DNA of 64,000 nt from Dipteronia dyeriana. Its lineage: Eukaryota > Streptophyta > Magnoliopsida > Sapindales > Sapindaceae. Below the pieces are notes generated by a model. That model was not told the origin of the DNA. It saw nothing but the letters and a program-made list of their open reading frames with translations, and did not search any database. Position 1 is the stretch's first letter; every line of letters begins with the position of its first letter. The position numbers and the translations under genes were made by a program. The stretch lies in NCBI GenBank assembly GCA_032871835.1, contig CM065296.1, positions 53,597,288-53,661,287 of the forward strand. Reading direction: 5' to 3'. This document shows positions 62,850 to 64,000 of this stretch, piece by piece.

Positions 62850-63561
62850 GTGAAGGGAAGATGGGACCCGATAGTCTTTACAGAGGCAGATTCCCATGGC
62901 GTCGATGTTCGGCCTAATGACGTCTTGGTTATAAGTGCCCGGATTGGCCATCGGAAAGTCTGGAGAATTTTAATAGATAATGGGAGTTCAGCAGACATCC
63001 TCAATGTGGCCGTCTATGACCAGCTAAGGCTAGAACGAAAAGATTTACAGCCATTCCATACTCCATTAAGGGGGTTTGGAGGGATAGAAGTCAGGTCACT
63101 AGGGACGGTAAAACTGCTTGTGAAGATTGGAAGAGCACCTTGCTAGAGGACTATCCTGCTCGACTTCGTGGTAGTTGACTTAGACAATTGGCCGTATAAT
63201 GCATTATTGGGTCTGCCATTCCTGAATAAAACAAGGGCTGTAACCGTCATTTATGCATTAATGATCAAGTTCCCGACAAACCAGGGGGTCGGGATAGTCA
63301 AGGGATCCCAAGAGATGGTCAGAAGAGCAAACCTGTCAGTAAACAAAAGGCAAGAATGATGCTAAACAGGTGTGCACCATAATGCAGCCAAATCAGTGTA
63401 AAGAATCCTTATCATTCAAGTTAGATCCAAGGGAAGACTTAAGTGAATCCAAAGCAGAACCAGTTGAACTGATTAAAAGAACCAGATAAGGTGGCCAAGA
63501 TCGGAGCTGACTGGGAGGAAAAATCAAGTAAGACCTCACCAATCCGCTTAAAGAATACAAT
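62850..63561 (+). pseudogene. Element G protease region and linker, truncated
   Basis: It reads RWDPIVFTEADSHGVDVRPN, then ILIDNGSSADILNVAVYDQL with the aspartic protease D-x-G motif (here D-N-G-S-S; a D-T/S-G-S is usual in active enzymes), then DLQPFHTPLRGFGGIEVRSL and VVDLDNWPYNALLGLPFLNK. A TAG interrupts after GRAPC near 63,144. The linker stops at a KEYNILG segment, where the deletion begins. Confidence 0.85.
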
Positions 63562-63665
63562 ATCTTGGGAATAGTCGGCCATGGAGCTTATTGGATTGCT
63601 CGACCCAATGGAGGGGTTTTACCCCGACCATACAATGCCCAATATCTGAAGATTTTCTATCCTTA
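63562..63665 (+). pseudogene. Element G integrase C-terminal tail
   Basis: It reads GAYWIARPNGGVLPRPYNAQ and then LKIFYP and TAA at 63,663-63,665. It matches the end of E's pol (41,759). Nothing of RT or the integrase core lies between protease linker and this tail. Confidence 0.88.
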
Positions 63666-64000
63666 AAAAATATATATTTATATTAAATATTGTATTCTTT
63701 TTTCTAAGTCAGGACAATATTAGTCAGGATAAATATTAAACTGTAATTTAAATCTTTGTTGATTTTTTATAGTAATAAATAAAACTACTCGAAATTTCCA
63801 AAAAGATAGCATCTAGCTCGGGATTTCCAAAAGAATGCATATGATAATAAGAACATATGGAAGCCAAGCATGATAATAAGAACATGCAAATAGAATTCTC
63901 GGGACCATCAAATCCCGAATGGGCGGAGAAGCTCGTAGGAGCATGCCAGCCGAGCAGGGTCAAAATGACCTCGTAAAAAGGCAAACCCAATGCACCGGAC
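63666..64000 (+). other. Element G spacer after pol
   Basis: It aligns inverted with about 41,758-41,470 in E (for example CCGAGCAGGGTCAA and GGGCGGAGAAGCTCG). An antisense gene might follow beyond the window. Confidence 0.75.

Larger units (their letters stand above)
60103..64000 (+). mobile_element. Element G: Tat-type Ty3/gypsy retrotransposon, internally deleted, runs off window
   Basis: It has a 5' LTR, gag, protease and the beginning of the linker, then a jump at about 63,562 to the last codons of integrase and the spacer also found in E. RT, RNase H and nearly all of integrase are deleted. It is the best preserved gag of the three copies. The right end is outside the window, so a 3' LTR may follow. 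Confidence 0.9.

Overview
The window reads as a stretch of nuclear DNA from a flowering plant, probably a eudicot. It is AT-rich and packed with transposable elements, and it carries a block of plastid-derived DNA at the left end. No intact host gene is visible. The only host-type gene is a broken polygalacturonase. All assignments rest on reading motifs and comparing segments of the window with each other; no database search was run.

Layout. (1) 1 to about 11,880 is a nuclear copy of plastid DNA (NUPT). It holds the psaB start, psaA and the last exon of ycf3 on the minus strand. These are followed, in an order not found in ordinary plastomes, by trnC, petN, psbM, trnD, trnY, trnE, trnT, psbD and psbC. 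The large genes are broken, largely by C-to-T/G-to-A stop codons, while petN and psbM still read through. (2) About 11,930 to 48,390 is a nest of LTR retrotransposons. The outermost is a Tat-type Ty3/gypsy element on the minus strand (element E). It is split by a minus-strand non-autonomous LTR element encoding a coiled-coil protein (D, 13,019 to about 39,880). D is in turn split by a second copy of the same gypsy family on the plus strand (F, 19,363-38,149, TSD TTAAC). A Ty1/copia family with LTRs of about 2.2-2.4 kb has inserted three times: A in D, B and C (TSD CAGGC) in F. (3) 48,391-60,102 is host sequence with smaller elements: a SINE, a polygalacturonase pseudogene cut by a non-autonomous hAT element, a larger hAT element with its own damaged transposase, a PIF/Harbinger-type MITE and diverged tandem repeats. 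(4) 60,103-64,000 is a third gypsy copy (G), internally deleted and running off the window.

How the parts relate. E, F and G share LTRs, PBS context and gag-pol organisation: gag with a zinc-knuckle-like motif, protease, RT, RNase H, an extra RNase H-like domain and integrase. E and F also carry, between pol and the 3' side, a long gene on the opposite strand. It resembles the plant 'putative gypsy type transposon' family (Pfam Transposase_28) and has two short introns at the same places in both copies. This antisense gene is the most interesting system here. Every element is damaged, so the region is a record of successive insertions and decay. The order of insertion was E, then D, then F and A, then B and C.
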